A stretch of 64,000 bases of DNA from Agarivorans albus (lineage in GTDB: Bacteria > Pseudomonadota > Gammaproteobacteria > Enterobacterales > Celerinatantimonadaceae). Positions within the stretch are counted from its first letter, which is position 1, and each line of letters begins with the position of its first letter. The position numbers and the translations under genes were made by a program. Below the pieces are notes generated by a model. The model was not told the DNA's origin, searched no databases, and saw only the letters and a program-made list of their open reading frames with translations. The stretch spans positions 3,094,972 to 3,158,971 of the forward strand of contig NZ_AP023032.1 in NCBI RefSeq assembly GCF_019670105.1, written 5' to 3'. Below are positions 18,782 to 27,219 of the stretch, piece after piece.

Positions 18782-20997
18782 GCGCTTACTCCGTATTCAC
18801 GGTAGTAACCATAACGTGTTTCGTTTTTGGCGTTTACTCGGTTCAAGATAACCCCATCAACCACTACTTTGTGATTGATCATCTGCTGCAAGGTATGTTC
18901 AATTTGATTCACCTTGGTGCGCCCAGCATTTACAACCACAATGCTTGATTTGGTGATTTGACCAATAATCAAGGCATCACTTACCGCCGCAATTGGCGGA
19001 GTATCGATAATAATCTTGTCGTAATGCTCGCTGAGCTCTTCGATAAGTGCTTTAAATTTCGAACCCGCCAATAGCTCTTGAGGGTTAGCGGTTTGCATTC
19101 CCGCAGGCAATAAATCAAGGCCAGAGCGCTCGTGATGAACCACGCAATCATCTAGTTCTGCATCCATCACTAACAGGTTACTTAAGCCTGGGTGAGCACG
19201 GTTAAGATTAAATCGTTCGCCCATCGAGGGTTTACGTAAGTCACCGTCAATCAATAGGGTTTTTTCCATACCAGCCATCGCGATAGCTAAATTTAAGGCG
19301 GTGGTGGTTTTGCCTTCATTGGGTACCGATGAGGTCACCGACAAAAGCTTACGCTGTTGGCTCATCATGTTCAGCATTACTGAAGTACGAATACTGCGTA
19401 CCGCTTCACTAAAGTTGAGCTGTTTCTCATCAAAGAACTGCTCTAGCGGTAAATTTTCTTTATTAAAGCGAGAGCGTTTAACCAGAGGAATAACCCCAAG
19501 CGGAGTAAGACGAAGCTTGTCTTCAATGCCGCTGGCGCTTTCAATGGTGTTGTTAAGTGATTGACTAAGCAGCGCCAGCACTATGGCAAGGGCCAAGCCG
19601 AAGGCTGCAGCCAGCACTATGATGATGCCTTTCTTTGGTTTAGCGGGAAATAATGGCGTAACAGCCCTGTCGGCAAAGCGCGCTACTGCAGCTTGAAAGT
19701 CACTAGTAGCATTGGTTTCTTTTTGGCGAGTAACAAACAAATCATAGAGGTTTTGGTTACTGTCAACTTCACGCTTCAAGGCATCGTAAGTTGCTCGCTT
19801 AAGCGCAATATCTTGAAACTCGGCCTTTTTGTTTTCCATCTCGGTGCGGATCGCGTTCTCTTGAGCACGAGCACTACGCAACTCTTTTTCAACACCAGAA
19901 GCTAGCACTCTAAGCAGCACTTCGGAGCGTTCTTTCACCGAAGCCAACTGAGCTTGAGCACGAATCATCTTGTCGTGTTTAGGGCCATAGCGTTTGCTAA
20001 GCTCAGAAACCAATCGCTCTGCTTCAATTTGCGCTAACCGTACATCACGTAGCTGCGGATGGTTAGAGATTGCCGTTACCGAAGAGAGCTCTGAGATAGC
20101 GGTATTTTTATTATCTTGCAGTAAGTAGTAAATAGACTCCGAAGCGGTGCGGCGATCTTGCGCATCGGCTAAACGGCGGCTTAAGTTGCCCAGCTCTGAG
20201 CTAGCTAAACTGTCAATACCGCTTACATCTACTAGTTGCTCACGCTGCAAAAAATCACTCAAACGGCTCTGTGATTCTATTACCGCTGCTTGTAATACGC
20301 CGATCCGGTCAGCTAACCAGTTGGTGGCTTCTTGATTAGCAATAATGCGACTTTCACGGTTAGAGTTGATGTAAGTCTCCCCTACCGCGTTGGCAATTTT
20401 GGCGGCTAGTTTAGGATCCCTAGAGTCAAAACTAATATTTACTAACTGGGTCTTTTTAACCGGATTAATGTGTAGATTGCGCTGGAAGGTTTTCATTACT
20501 TTTTGGCGCGCAATTTCTTGCTGCTGCTCTAAATCTGGAAGTTCTTCTTCAGGCATAAAGCTTTGTATAAGAGGCACCGAGCGCAACAAACTTTTAAGGC
20601 CAGCGGCATTAAAGCCCTTACCATCGTTTGCGCCGTTAAACTCAGGGTTGTCATAGAGCTGAAATTCGTCAATCACTCGTTGAGCAATGCTTCGCGATTT
20701 AAGTAACTCGAACTGCGTGAGGTAATACTCCTGCTTCGAGGTGTCGATGCCAATCACATCATCAATCGACACCGCTTTACGCTGCTCAGCTTCAATCAGT
20801 AATACCGCAGTTGCCTGATAGGTTGGCTTAATCGCAAAAACCAGCAATATGGCCAGTAAAACACTGATAAATGTAAAACCCAAAATCATCAGCCATCGCG
20901 ACTTCAAAATCGACAAATATTGCATGATGTTAATAAACTCATCATCTGCATTATTGCCGTTGCGCATTAGAGCTGCATTATTCACTGTTGTTGTCAT
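18778..20997 (-). CDS. wzc: Polysaccharide co-polymerase / tyrosine autokinase (Wzc family)
   Basis: Fusion of 739 residues: N-terminal Wzz chain-length domain with a membrane helix near 35-56, a long periplasmic coiled region, a second helix near 475-495, and a cytoplasmic BY-kinase. Walker A is in SVPNEGKTTTALNLA (about 556), Walker A' in LLIDGDLRKPS (about 578), and Walker B in IIIDTPP (about 658). The last 15 residues hold a Tyr cluster (RYGYYREYG), the usual autophosphorylation site. It controls polymer length and export with Wza. The partner phosphatase is the PHP enzyme in the same operon. Confidence 0.95.
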   Translation of the reverse strand: MTTTVNNAALMRNGNNADDEFINIMQYLSILKSRWLMILGFTFISVLLAILLVFAIKPTYQATAVLLIEAEQRKAVSIDDVIGIDTSKQEYYLTQFELLKSRSIAQRVIDEFQLYDNPEFNGANDGKGFNAAGLKSLLRSVPLIQSFMPEEELPDLEQQQEIARQKVMKTFQRNLHINPVKKTQLVNISFDSRDPKLAAKIANAVGETYINSNRESRIIANQEATNWLADRIGVLQAAVIESQSRLSDFLQREQLVDVSGIDSLASSELGNLSRRLADAQDRRTASESIYYLLQDNKNTAISELSSVTAISNHPQLRDVRLAQIEAERLVSELSKRYGPKHDKMIRAQAQLASVKERSEVLLRVLASGVEKELRSARAQENAIRTEMENKKAEFQDIALKRATYDALKREVDSNQNLYDLFVTRQKETNATSDFQAAVARFADRAVTPLFPAKPKKGIIIVLAAAFGLALAIVLALLSQSLNNTIESASGIEDKLRLTPLGVIPLVKRSRFNKENLPLEQFFDEKQLNFSEAVRSIRTSVMLNMMSQQRKLLSVTSSVPNEGKTTTALNLAIAMAGMEKTLLIDGDLRKPSMGERFNLNRAHPGLSNLLVMDAELDDCVVHHERSGLDLLPAGMQTANPQELLAGSKFKALIEELSEHYDKIIIDTPPIAAVSDALIIGQITKSSIVVVNAGRTKVNQIEHTLQQMINHKVVVDGVILNRVNAKNETRYGYYREYGVSA

Positions 20998-21071
20998 TAA
21001 CTAAACACTTCCCTGTTAGCAAACTTACGGAGTATTACTGTTGGCACCCTTGCCGTAAAAGAAGCTAGGCC

Positions 21072-21647
21072 TTAAAAGAAACTGGCCTTAACCACAATAA
21101 TGTCTCCCGGAGCGATGCGGTGCTTTAACGCAGCTTTCACTAAGTCATTAGTGCCATTTCCGGGAGTAATATTGATATTTGTTTTCGACGCTCGCTCTGT
21201 AAAGCCACCCGCTAAAGCTATCGCTTTTTCAACCGTGAGACCGGGTTGGTAAGCGTAACCACCAGGGTGTTCTACCTCACCGTTAATAAAGATCTGTCGG
21301 TAGCCAATAATGTTTACCGCTACCTTAGGGTTAATCAGGTAATCACCACGCAAACCCTGCTCGATGTTATCTCTAAGTTGCTGGGCAGTAAGGTTATTAA
21401 CTGGAATTCGCCCCAAGTAGGGATAGTCGATTTTGCCACTATTGGTCACTAGCAACTCCATCGACAAATCACTCTCGCCGTATACCACTATTTGGATGCG
21501 GTCACCTGCGCCTAAGCGGTAGCTTTGCTCTAGGTCATTGGCCAGAGAATCAGCGCTAAATCCGCCCCACATCAACACCGTTATTAGCAAATACCAGGCG
21601 TGTTTGGTGTTACACAATCTAGCCAAGAGAGAACCATCCCTATTCAT
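21072..21647 (-). CDS. Short polysaccharide export protein (Wza/VpsN type)
   Basis: 191 residues with a signal-like N-terminal helix (AWYLLITVLMWGGFSADSLAN), a Poly_export domain (YRLGAGDRIQIVVYGESDLSMELLV to IDYPYLGRIPV) and an SLBB-type domain (IFINGEVEHPGGYAYQPGLTVEKAIALAGGFTERAS). About half the length of E. coli Wza. It has no lipobox and no C-terminal helix region for an outer-membrane barrel, so it probably forms only the periplasmic part of the export channel. AGGAG lies 5 nt before the ATG at 21647. Confidence 0.85.
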   Translation of the reverse strand: MNRDGSLLARLCNTKHAWYLLITVLMWGGFSADSLANDLEQSYRLGAGDRIQIVVYGESDLSMELLVTNSGKIDYPYLGRIPVNNLTAQQLRDNIEQGLRGDYLINPKVAVNIIGYRQIFINGEVEHPGGYAYQPGLTVEKAIALAGGFTERASKTNINITPGNGTNDLVKAALKHRIAPGDIIVVKASFF

Positions 21648-21670
21648 CACAACTCCTTGAACAGCTTTAT

Positions 21671-23080
21671 TTAGTAGGCAGTTTTACCTACAAATCCTTT
21701 AAAGATAGTGAGGAATACAATTTTGATATCCATCCAAAGCGTCCACACACGAATGTACTCAAGATCGTATTGCACCCGCTTTTCCATTTTTTCTAAGGTG
21801 TCGGTTTCACCACGGTAACCATTGATTTGCGCCCAGCCGGTAATACCAGGCTTCACTTTATGACGCAGCATGTAACGGTTAACGATTTGACGATATTCTT
21901 CGTTGTGAGATACCGCATGAGGACGCGGCCCAACAATAGACATGCTGCCCATCAACACATTGAAGAATTGAGGTAGTTCATCTAAAGAAGTACGGCGAAT
22001 AAAAGCACCAAACTTGGTGACTCGGGGATCATTTTTAGTTGCTTGTTTCACAACAGCACCATTATCTTGGGTGCTCATTGAGCGAAACTTCCAAACACGG
22101 ATTTTCTTACCGTCTAGGCCATAGCGATCTTGCTTAAACAAGATGGGGCCAGGAGATGAGCGCTTAACACCAATAGCCACCGCCAACAAAATCGGACTAA
22201 TCAACATGATGATGATCGACGCCAATACAATATCTTGAATGCGTTTCACCAACATACTGCCGCCACGGAATGGGCTATCAAATACACTTACGGTTTGAAT
22301 ATCCCCCAGCGAACTCCATCGTGAATGCAGTAAGTTGTAGGTAAAGAAATCTGGCACGATAAAAGTGGTTGTGGTGGTATCGGAAAGTTGTTGTAAATAA
22401 CCAGTAATGCGGTCTTTGGCATGCATAGGCAACGCAATATACACGTGGTCGACTTCACCGCGTTTAGCCATTTCTAGCGCGGTATCAACCTTAGCTACAG
22501 GCCCTGTATAGCCACTACTTTCTAAACGAGAAACATCCCTATCATCAAAAAAGCCAACAAATTGAATACCTAGCTCTTCTGAGTTTTCGAAGGTTTCCTT
22601 GAGTTGCACACCGTTTTGCGACACCCCGATAATGGCTGCGCGGCGAGTGTTATAACCAAAGCGACGCATTACCGCTAAACTCTCACGAAATACTAGGCGC
22701 CAAGCTATCAGCAACATTGGCGTGGCCACTACCCATGAACCCACCACCACTCGCGAGTAGGTAGCCGAGATTTTTAGGAAATAATTAACCGCGAACAACA
22801 AGGCAATGCTGATAATCCAAACCCATAGGTTAACCATGGCTTGTTCCTTGAGAGAAGAAACCCGCCACGAACGGTATAAGTTGAAGGATTCCGCTACGAC
22901 CAAGTAGATGGCTGAGAGGCCAACACCCATTAGCTGAAAGGCCAAATCGAAGGAACCATTTTTAAGCCAAGACAAGCCAGCTAAAACGGCAATAATGATA
23001 AAAACATCTGAAATTCGGTAGACAACAGCGAGTTCAAATTCGTTAGAACGAACTACGCCATTTTGTTTCTGCATATCCAT
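21671..23080 (-). CDS. wcaJ: Undecaprenyl-phosphate glucose phosphotransferase (WcaJ family)
   Basis: Initiates repeat-unit assembly by moving hexose-1-phosphate, probably glucose-1-P, from the UDP-sugar to undecaprenyl phosphate. At 469 residues it has four to five N-terminal helices, a Rossmann-like CoA-binding domain (RAAIIGVSQNGVQL), one further helix near 285-305, and the catalytic bacterial-transferase domain. That domain includes KRSSPGPILFKQDRYGLDGK, VWKFRSM, RRTSLDELPQFFNVL and the Asp/Glu-Arg-Pro block SIVGPRPHA. It is the first gene of the long minus-strand operon, with AGGGG before the ATG. Confidence 0.93.
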   Translation of the reverse strand: MDMQKQNGVVRSNEFELAVVYRISDVFIIIAVLAGLSWLKNGSFDLAFQLMGVGLSAIYLVVAESFNLYRSWRVSSLKEQAMVNLWVWIISIALLFAVNYFLKISATYSRVVVGSWVVATPMLLIAWRLVFRESLAVMRRFGYNTRRAAIIGVSQNGVQLKETFENSEELGIQFVGFFDDRDVSRLESSGYTGPVAKVDTALEMAKRGEVDHVYIALPMHAKDRITGYLQQLSDTTTTTFIVPDFFTYNLLHSRWSSLGDIQTVSVFDSPFRGGSMLVKRIQDIVLASIIIMLISPILLAVAIGVKRSSPGPILFKQDRYGLDGKKIRVWKFRSMSTQDNGAVVKQATKNDPRVTKFGAFIRRTSLDELPQFFNVLMGSMSIVGPRPHAVSHNEEYRQIVNRYMLRHKVKPGITGWAQINGYRGETDTLEKMEKRVQYDLEYIRVWTLWMDIKIVFLTIFKGFVGKTAY

Positions 23081-23543
23081 TGCACACCCCTAGTATCAAG
23101 CTTAAAAATTCCATGTATTGCTTGTATATCTCTGTATCTTACGGGTGGTTACTAAACCAAAATTTGGCGTTTACCGCTCTTAATTTTGATTCTTCATAAA
23201 CAAAAAACTAACCTGACAAATATCACAAAATTTAATTGGTAATATAAATTAAAGGTGATACAAGCCTCAAAACAAGAAAAAACATTACTCATTTATAAGT
23301 AGCTGAATAGTGTTTGTCAACACAAAACAATCAACAAACTCAACTATTTTTCAGCTGAAAAGTTGACAGATTTTTTAGCAAAAACTGAGCTTAAGTAGAA
23401 CCAATTTCATTTGTATTACGCTGGCGTTTCAATAAAAAGATCTAAGATGAGAAACAGAAAAACAACGGAGGAAGCTTAAGAAATTGACATTTTAGTTATT
23501 AATATCAGCGACTTAAGTTTTGAATATTGACTAAGATATAAAA
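23081..23543. other. Leader/promoter region of the exopolysaccharide operon
   Basis: 463 bp without a gene. It should carry the operon promoter and any c-di-GMP-regulator or RcsB-type sites. I see a TTTTCAGCTGAAAA palindrome (listed separately) but could not place a convincing -35/-10 pair. No ops/JUMPstart GGCGGTAG element is visible. Confidence 0.5.
23348..23361. promoter_or_regulatory. 14-bp palindrome upstream of wcaJ
   Basis: TTTTCAGCTGAAAA is a perfect 14-bp palindrome about 270 bp before the wcaJ start. Flanking CAACT/AGTTG bases extend the symmetry imperfectly. A regulator site is possible; its owner is unknown. Confidence 0.35.
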
Positions 23544-23573
23544 CGAAAAAAGCCACGCTAAGCGTGGCTTTAA
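23544..23573 (-). terminator. Terminator of the tRNA-Ser pair
   Basis: Stem AAAGCCACGC/GCGTGGCTTT with a 3-nt loop, followed on the minus strand by TTT-rich sequence. It begins a few bases past the 3' end of the downstream tRNA-Ser. Confidence 0.9.
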
Positions 23574-23576
23574 AAA

Positions 23577-23667
23577 TGGCGGAGGAGGAGAGATTTGAAC
23601 TCTCGAAGGGCTATTAACCCTTGCCGGTTTTCAAGACCGGTGCATTCGACCACTCTGCCACCCCTCC
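23577..23667 (-). tRNA. tRNA-Ser (UGA)
   Basis: 91-nt tRNA with encoded CCA. Acceptor GGAGGGG pairs with CTCCTCC. The anticodon stem-loop CCGGT-CTTGAAA-ACCGG gives anticodon TGA. The long variable arm (AAGGGTTAATAGCCCTT) is the serine class-II hallmark. Identical to the second copy 53 bp upstream. Confidence 0.97.
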
Positions 23668-23720
23668 GCAGGGGTGTTGCTGCGATTAAAAAAACCATGC
23701 AGTGCATGGCTAAGTTAATA

Positions 23721-23811
23721 TGGCGGAGGAGGAGAGATTTGAACTCTCGAAGGGCTATTAACCCTTGCCGGTTTTCAAGACCGGTGCATTCGACCACTCT
23801 GCCACCCCTCC
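23721..23811 (-). tRNA. tRNA-Ser (UGA), second copy
   Basis: Identical 91-nt copy of the neighbouring tRNA-Ser: same TGA anticodon, long variable arm and encoded CCA. It is first in the pair relative to the promoter at 23824-23852. Confidence 0.97.
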
Positions 23812-23823
23812 GCAGCGGTGTGA

Positions 23824-23852
23824 ATATTACGTTTATGATTTTCGAATGTAAA
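23824..23852 (-). promoter_or_regulatory. Promoter of the tRNA-Ser pair
   Basis: On the minus strand, TTTACA, a 17-bp spacer, then TAATAT, ending 12 bp before the first tRNA-Ser 5' end. A good sigma-70 match in the right place. Confidence 0.72.
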
Positions 23853-23994
23853 GACCCATTAAGTTTAACCGCTCGCAAATCAGACAATTATCCACAACTT
23901 TTTTAAGGCAAGATGATAAATTGTCCAAATCTATAAGCTTTGAGAAAAGTGATTACGCACTAATAGCCATTTTTACAGCAAAAAACCAATAACT

Positions 23995-24987
23995 TTACTC
24001 ACCTAAAAAAGGATATCTCACACCTATTTGAGAGCGAATTTCATCCATAATCTGCATGGTTTCAATACTCTTTTGCCAGCTCATCACTTCACTTTGTAAT
24101 TTACCGGCAGCAACACAACTCATCACTTCTTCTATTTGGTACTCAAAGCCCGATGCACGAAATGGAAAGTCTTCAACTATATCTGGCTCACCATGCACAC
24201 TCAGACAAGCTTGAGTCCCAACCCAGAACATACTCGGTACGCGGATATGCCCATTTGAACCAAAAATGGTGAAGCTGTTTTCTGTATTAGCCAAAAAGTT
24301 ACAGGTAAATTGGCTAGCGCAATGGCCATAATTCATAACCACACTGCTGCGCTCGTCTACACCGGTGCTACCAACAAGGCCATCAGCTACAATTTTATTA
24401 GGTTTGCTTTGGGTAACAAACTGAGACATAGATACGTTATACACTCCCATGTCTAATAGACTACCACCGGCTAACTCGCGGTTAAGCAAACGATCATCTT
24501 CATCACGTGGGATGTTAAAACCAAAACTGGAGCTTATAAGTTTAATCTCACCAATTTTTTGCTGCTCAAGCCAAGATTTTACCTGTTGCCATGCAGGCTG
24601 AAAGCGAGTCCATAATGCTTCCATTAAGAACACATTATTAGCCTTTGCTAAGGCAACTAGTTCTTTAGTTTGCGCCGCGTTTACAGTGAGTGGTTTTTCA
24701 CACAATACAGGCTTGCCTGCTTCTAGGCACATTTTAATACTGTCGAAATGAAACCGATGGGGGTTGGCAATATAGATAGCATCAACCTTGGGATCGTTTG
24801 CTAACTGTTGATAATCATCTAGCGCTAATTGGCCATCAAACTCATCAACAAAGTCCTGCGCACGTTGCAGATTAGAACTAGCAACAGCATATAAAGTAGC
24901 TTGAGGAATAACCGCTAAGGCTTCAGCAAAGTTACGCGCAATGCGACCAGGAGCAATGACTCCCCAATTAAAAGGATGAATAGACAT
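23995..24987 (-). CDS. Gfo/Idh/MocA-family oxidoreductase
   Basis: NAD(P)-dependent dehydrogenase of 330 residues. The N-terminal Rossmann domain begins FNWGVIAPGRIARNFAEAL, a glycine-rich loop with Pro for the second Gly. The family EKP motif appears in GKPVLCEKPLTVNAAQT, and the C-terminal substrate domain contains GGSLLDMGVYNV with the usual conserved Asp and nearby residues. It resembles the dihydrodiol-dehydrogenase-like branch. The substrate, probably a sugar or cyclitol, cannot be assigned. It stands alone. Confidence 0.88.
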   Translation of the reverse strand: MSIHPFNWGVIAPGRIARNFAEALAVIPQATLYAVASSNLQRAQDFVDEFDGQLALDDYQQLANDPKVDAIYIANPHRFHFDSIKMCLEAGKPVLCEKPLTVNAAQTKELVALAKANNVFLMEALWTRFQPAWQQVKSWLEQQKIGEIKLISSSFGFNIPRDEDDRLLNRELAGGSLLDMGVYNVSMSQFVTQSKPNKIVADGLVGSTGVDERSSVVMNYGHCASQFTCNFLANTENSFTIFGSNGHIRVPSMFWVGTQACLSVHGEPDIVEDFPFRASGFEYQIEEVMSCVAAGKLQSEVMSWQKSIETMQIMDEIRSQIGVRYPFLGE

Positions 24988-25326
24988 TTGGGCTCTCTTA
25001 GCTAAACAATTAATAAAACAACACTTATCTTAACTCGATTTTAGAGGCTTACTAGTAATCATAAGCAGTCTAAACACTCCAAATAGCAAACTGTGAAGTA
25101 CCTCTTGTGCCATACTTTAGTGATGAAATTTTTCGCCATAAATCCAACAAAAAACATAACGCCAATCTAGACCTAAACCTCAGTTCAAAGCAAACGCATC
25201 ACATAATTCCAATCAATTCAAATTAATAACTTAATTATCACTTACCCTTGTAAATTTGACTTTTTATTTGCATAGTTGTGTTTCTCTTCACTAGAGAACG
25301 AGACATCATTTAAAAATGGAATTATT
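24988..25326. other. Divergent intergenic region
   Basis: A/T-rich region between the oxidoreductase and the MptE/Maf-like gene. A possible plus-strand promoter is TTGTAA (25248-25253), 17 bp, CATAGT (25271-25276). If real, it puts the transcription start beyond the most upstream TTG codon and supports the later start I use for the downstream gene. Nothing else is visible. Confidence 0.4.
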
Positions 25327-27219
25327 TTGCAAAAACAATCGCCATTATTTGCTAAAAACATTCGGACAATCCGCAGTATCTACCCAGCGCTTTCCATTAA
25401 GCTTGATGAATTAGCTGGGCAAGAGAATGGCCTTAAACTAAGCCCAAATAACGATTTTTGCATCAATGGTGAACCATTTTATAAAGGTGATGGTTTAAAC
25501 GCTTGTAGGCAACAAGTTAAGCAGTTTCTGTCATCTCCCAACCATTATTCCATGTCATTTCAAGACTCACCCGCCAGTTCATTCATTCACCAACAAGCCA
25601 TAAATCAACTAAATTCAGTAGCAATAGAACTTGGACGAAAAAAAGGTAAACCGTACTCCAGTACTTTGATCGCCTTAGGCAGCGGTATTGGTTATTACCT
25701 CAACATTCTTTGCAATGAATTCAAGCTAAAAGACATCATTCTAATAGAGCCCAGCGACCAGCAACTATTGGCGTTGTGTCACCACTGTGACCTTTCCAAA
25801 CTGGTAGAACATTGTTCCAACTTAGGAGGCGAGTTTTACATATTTCAACCTAAGTCAGGTTTAGCTTTTAACAAAGCAATGCAACAAGTATTTGAACGAA
25901 GCGGTTGGGGAGTATTAGCTGAGATGCTGATATATCGCCATTACAATACCCAATTTTTCGATGAGATAGTGGATAATTTTGTTTCATATAGACTCGCCTG
26001 GCTATCTGCTTGGGGGCATTTCGATGATGAACTCATCGGCTTGAACCATAGTATTGACAATGCTAAGCGGCATTTATTCAAAATTGATGGTGAAAAAGCT
26101 TTAAACCAGGTAACCGAGAGCTATCCAACTCTTGTTGTGGGTAATGGGCCATCTTTAGATAAAGATATCGACTACATTTCAAATCATCAAAATAAGTTCA
26201 TCATAGTAAGCTGCGGTACAGCTCTTGCGGCGTTAATAAAGGCGGGTATCAAACCAGATTTCCATGCTGAAATGGAAAGAAGTACATTCACGGCAAAAGT
26301 TCAAGCCCCTTTGTTTTCTAATGACATAACCCGCAATACCACCTTATTAGCGTTAAACACTGTTTCACCAGAGATAACAAACCGTTTCGAAAACAGCCTG
26401 ATTTTTCTAAAAAAGCTAGATGTTGGATCAGAAGCAATAACAAACGCTACAACTCACCGCCCTTCTATCTTGTCACACTGTAACCCCACTGTAACAAACT
26501 TCGCCTTAGCTGCTGTTGCAAATATAGGACTCAGAAACATAATTTTAGTCGGGTGCGATTATGGATACCTGAATGCAGAAGAACACCACTCAAAACATTC
26601 TGAATACTTCAAAACTAGTGGGCCTCTATCAAAAGCAAAGTATAACTCTACACTTTCGGTAGATAGTGTTTTTGGAGATAAAATTTATACTAACAGAGTT
26701 TTTAATCAGGCTCGTAAAGCTATAGAGAACTTAGCCAAGGAACTCTCAAGCCATCAAGTAACAAATTCGTCTAGGGGCGCAAAAATTGAAGATGTTCCTT
26801 ATATCCCTTTAAAGTCTATAGGTTTAAAACCTTACGATAAACCAATAATCAATAAACAAGCTTTAAGTAAACATAGGGCTTCTTATATAAAGCTTGATAT
26901 AAGAAGCATCGCCCTATTTCTTGACTCATTAGCAGAAGTGCCAAATCAGCTATTGAATAAAGAGACTAATGCCAAAACAGACTATTGTTCTATCTCTAAG
27001 TATTTAAAACAAATAGGCTGCAAGTATCCTACCTCTTCTCAAGTGATTTTCTCAGGGATCCTTAAGTACATCGAGGTTACGTCTACTGGACACCTAGCAA
27101 GAATCCCGTCAAATAAGCAGCTTGATTACACCATTCAAGCTCAATCATGCCTTAAAACAATGTTCGTTGAAGCTCAGCATCGTCTAATGACAACAAAGGA
27201 GAAATTAGATGAAATTTAG
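25327..27219 (+). CDS. MptE/Maf-like (DUF115) putative protein glycosyltransferase
   Basis: Large cytosolic protein of about 630 residues. It shows the DUF115/6-hydroxymethylpterin pyrophosphokinase MptE-like core also found in motility-accessory-factor (Maf) flagellin glycosyltransferases: TLVVGNGPSLDKDIDYI, CGTALAALIKAGIKPDFHAEMER and NIILVGCDYGY. An N-terminal segment with LIALGSGIGYYL resembles the extra Maf domain. There is no ATG near the N-terminus. TTG at 25327 has GGA 6 nt upstream; TTG at 25276 in the same frame is possible but overlaps a candidate -10. The gene is visibly A/T-richer than its neighbours. It overlaps the next gene by 11 bp, so the pair is coupled, and no flagellar genes are nearby. 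Confidence 0.75.
   Translation: MQKQSPLFAKNIRTIRSIYPALSIKLDELAGQENGLKLSPNNDFCINGEPFYKGDGLNACRQQVKQFLSSPNHYSMSFQDSPASSFIHQQAINQLNSVAIELGRKKGKPYSSTLIALGSGIGYYLNILCNEFKLKDIILIEPSDQQLLALCHHCDLSKLVEHCSNLGGEFYIFQPKSGLAFNKAMQQVFERSGWGVLAEMLIYRHYNTQFFDEIVDNFVSYRLAWLSAWGHFDDELIGLNHSIDNAKRHLFKIDGEKALNQVTESYPTLVVGNGPSLDKDIDYISNHQNKFIIVSCGTALAALIKAGIKPDFHAEMERSTFTAKVQAPLFSNDITRNTTLLALNTVSPEITNRFENSLIFLKKLDVGSEAITNATTHRPSILSHCNPTVTNFALAAVANIGLRNIILVGCDYGYLNAEEHHSKHSEYFKTSGPLSKAKYNSTLSVDSVFGDKIYTNRVFNQARKAIENLAKELSSHQVTNSSRGAKIEDVPYIPLKSIGLKPYDKPIINKQALSKHRASYIKLDIRSIALFLDSLAEVPNQLLNKETNAKTDYCSISKYLKQIGCKYPTSSQVIFSGILKYIEVTSTGHLARIPSNKQLDYTIQAQSCLKTMFVEAQHRLMTTKEKLDEI

Noticed and set aside
23570-23906. 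Open frames on both strands across the tRNA-Ser pair
   Set aside because: They are translations of two identical tRNA genes, which is why their protein sequence repeats itself.
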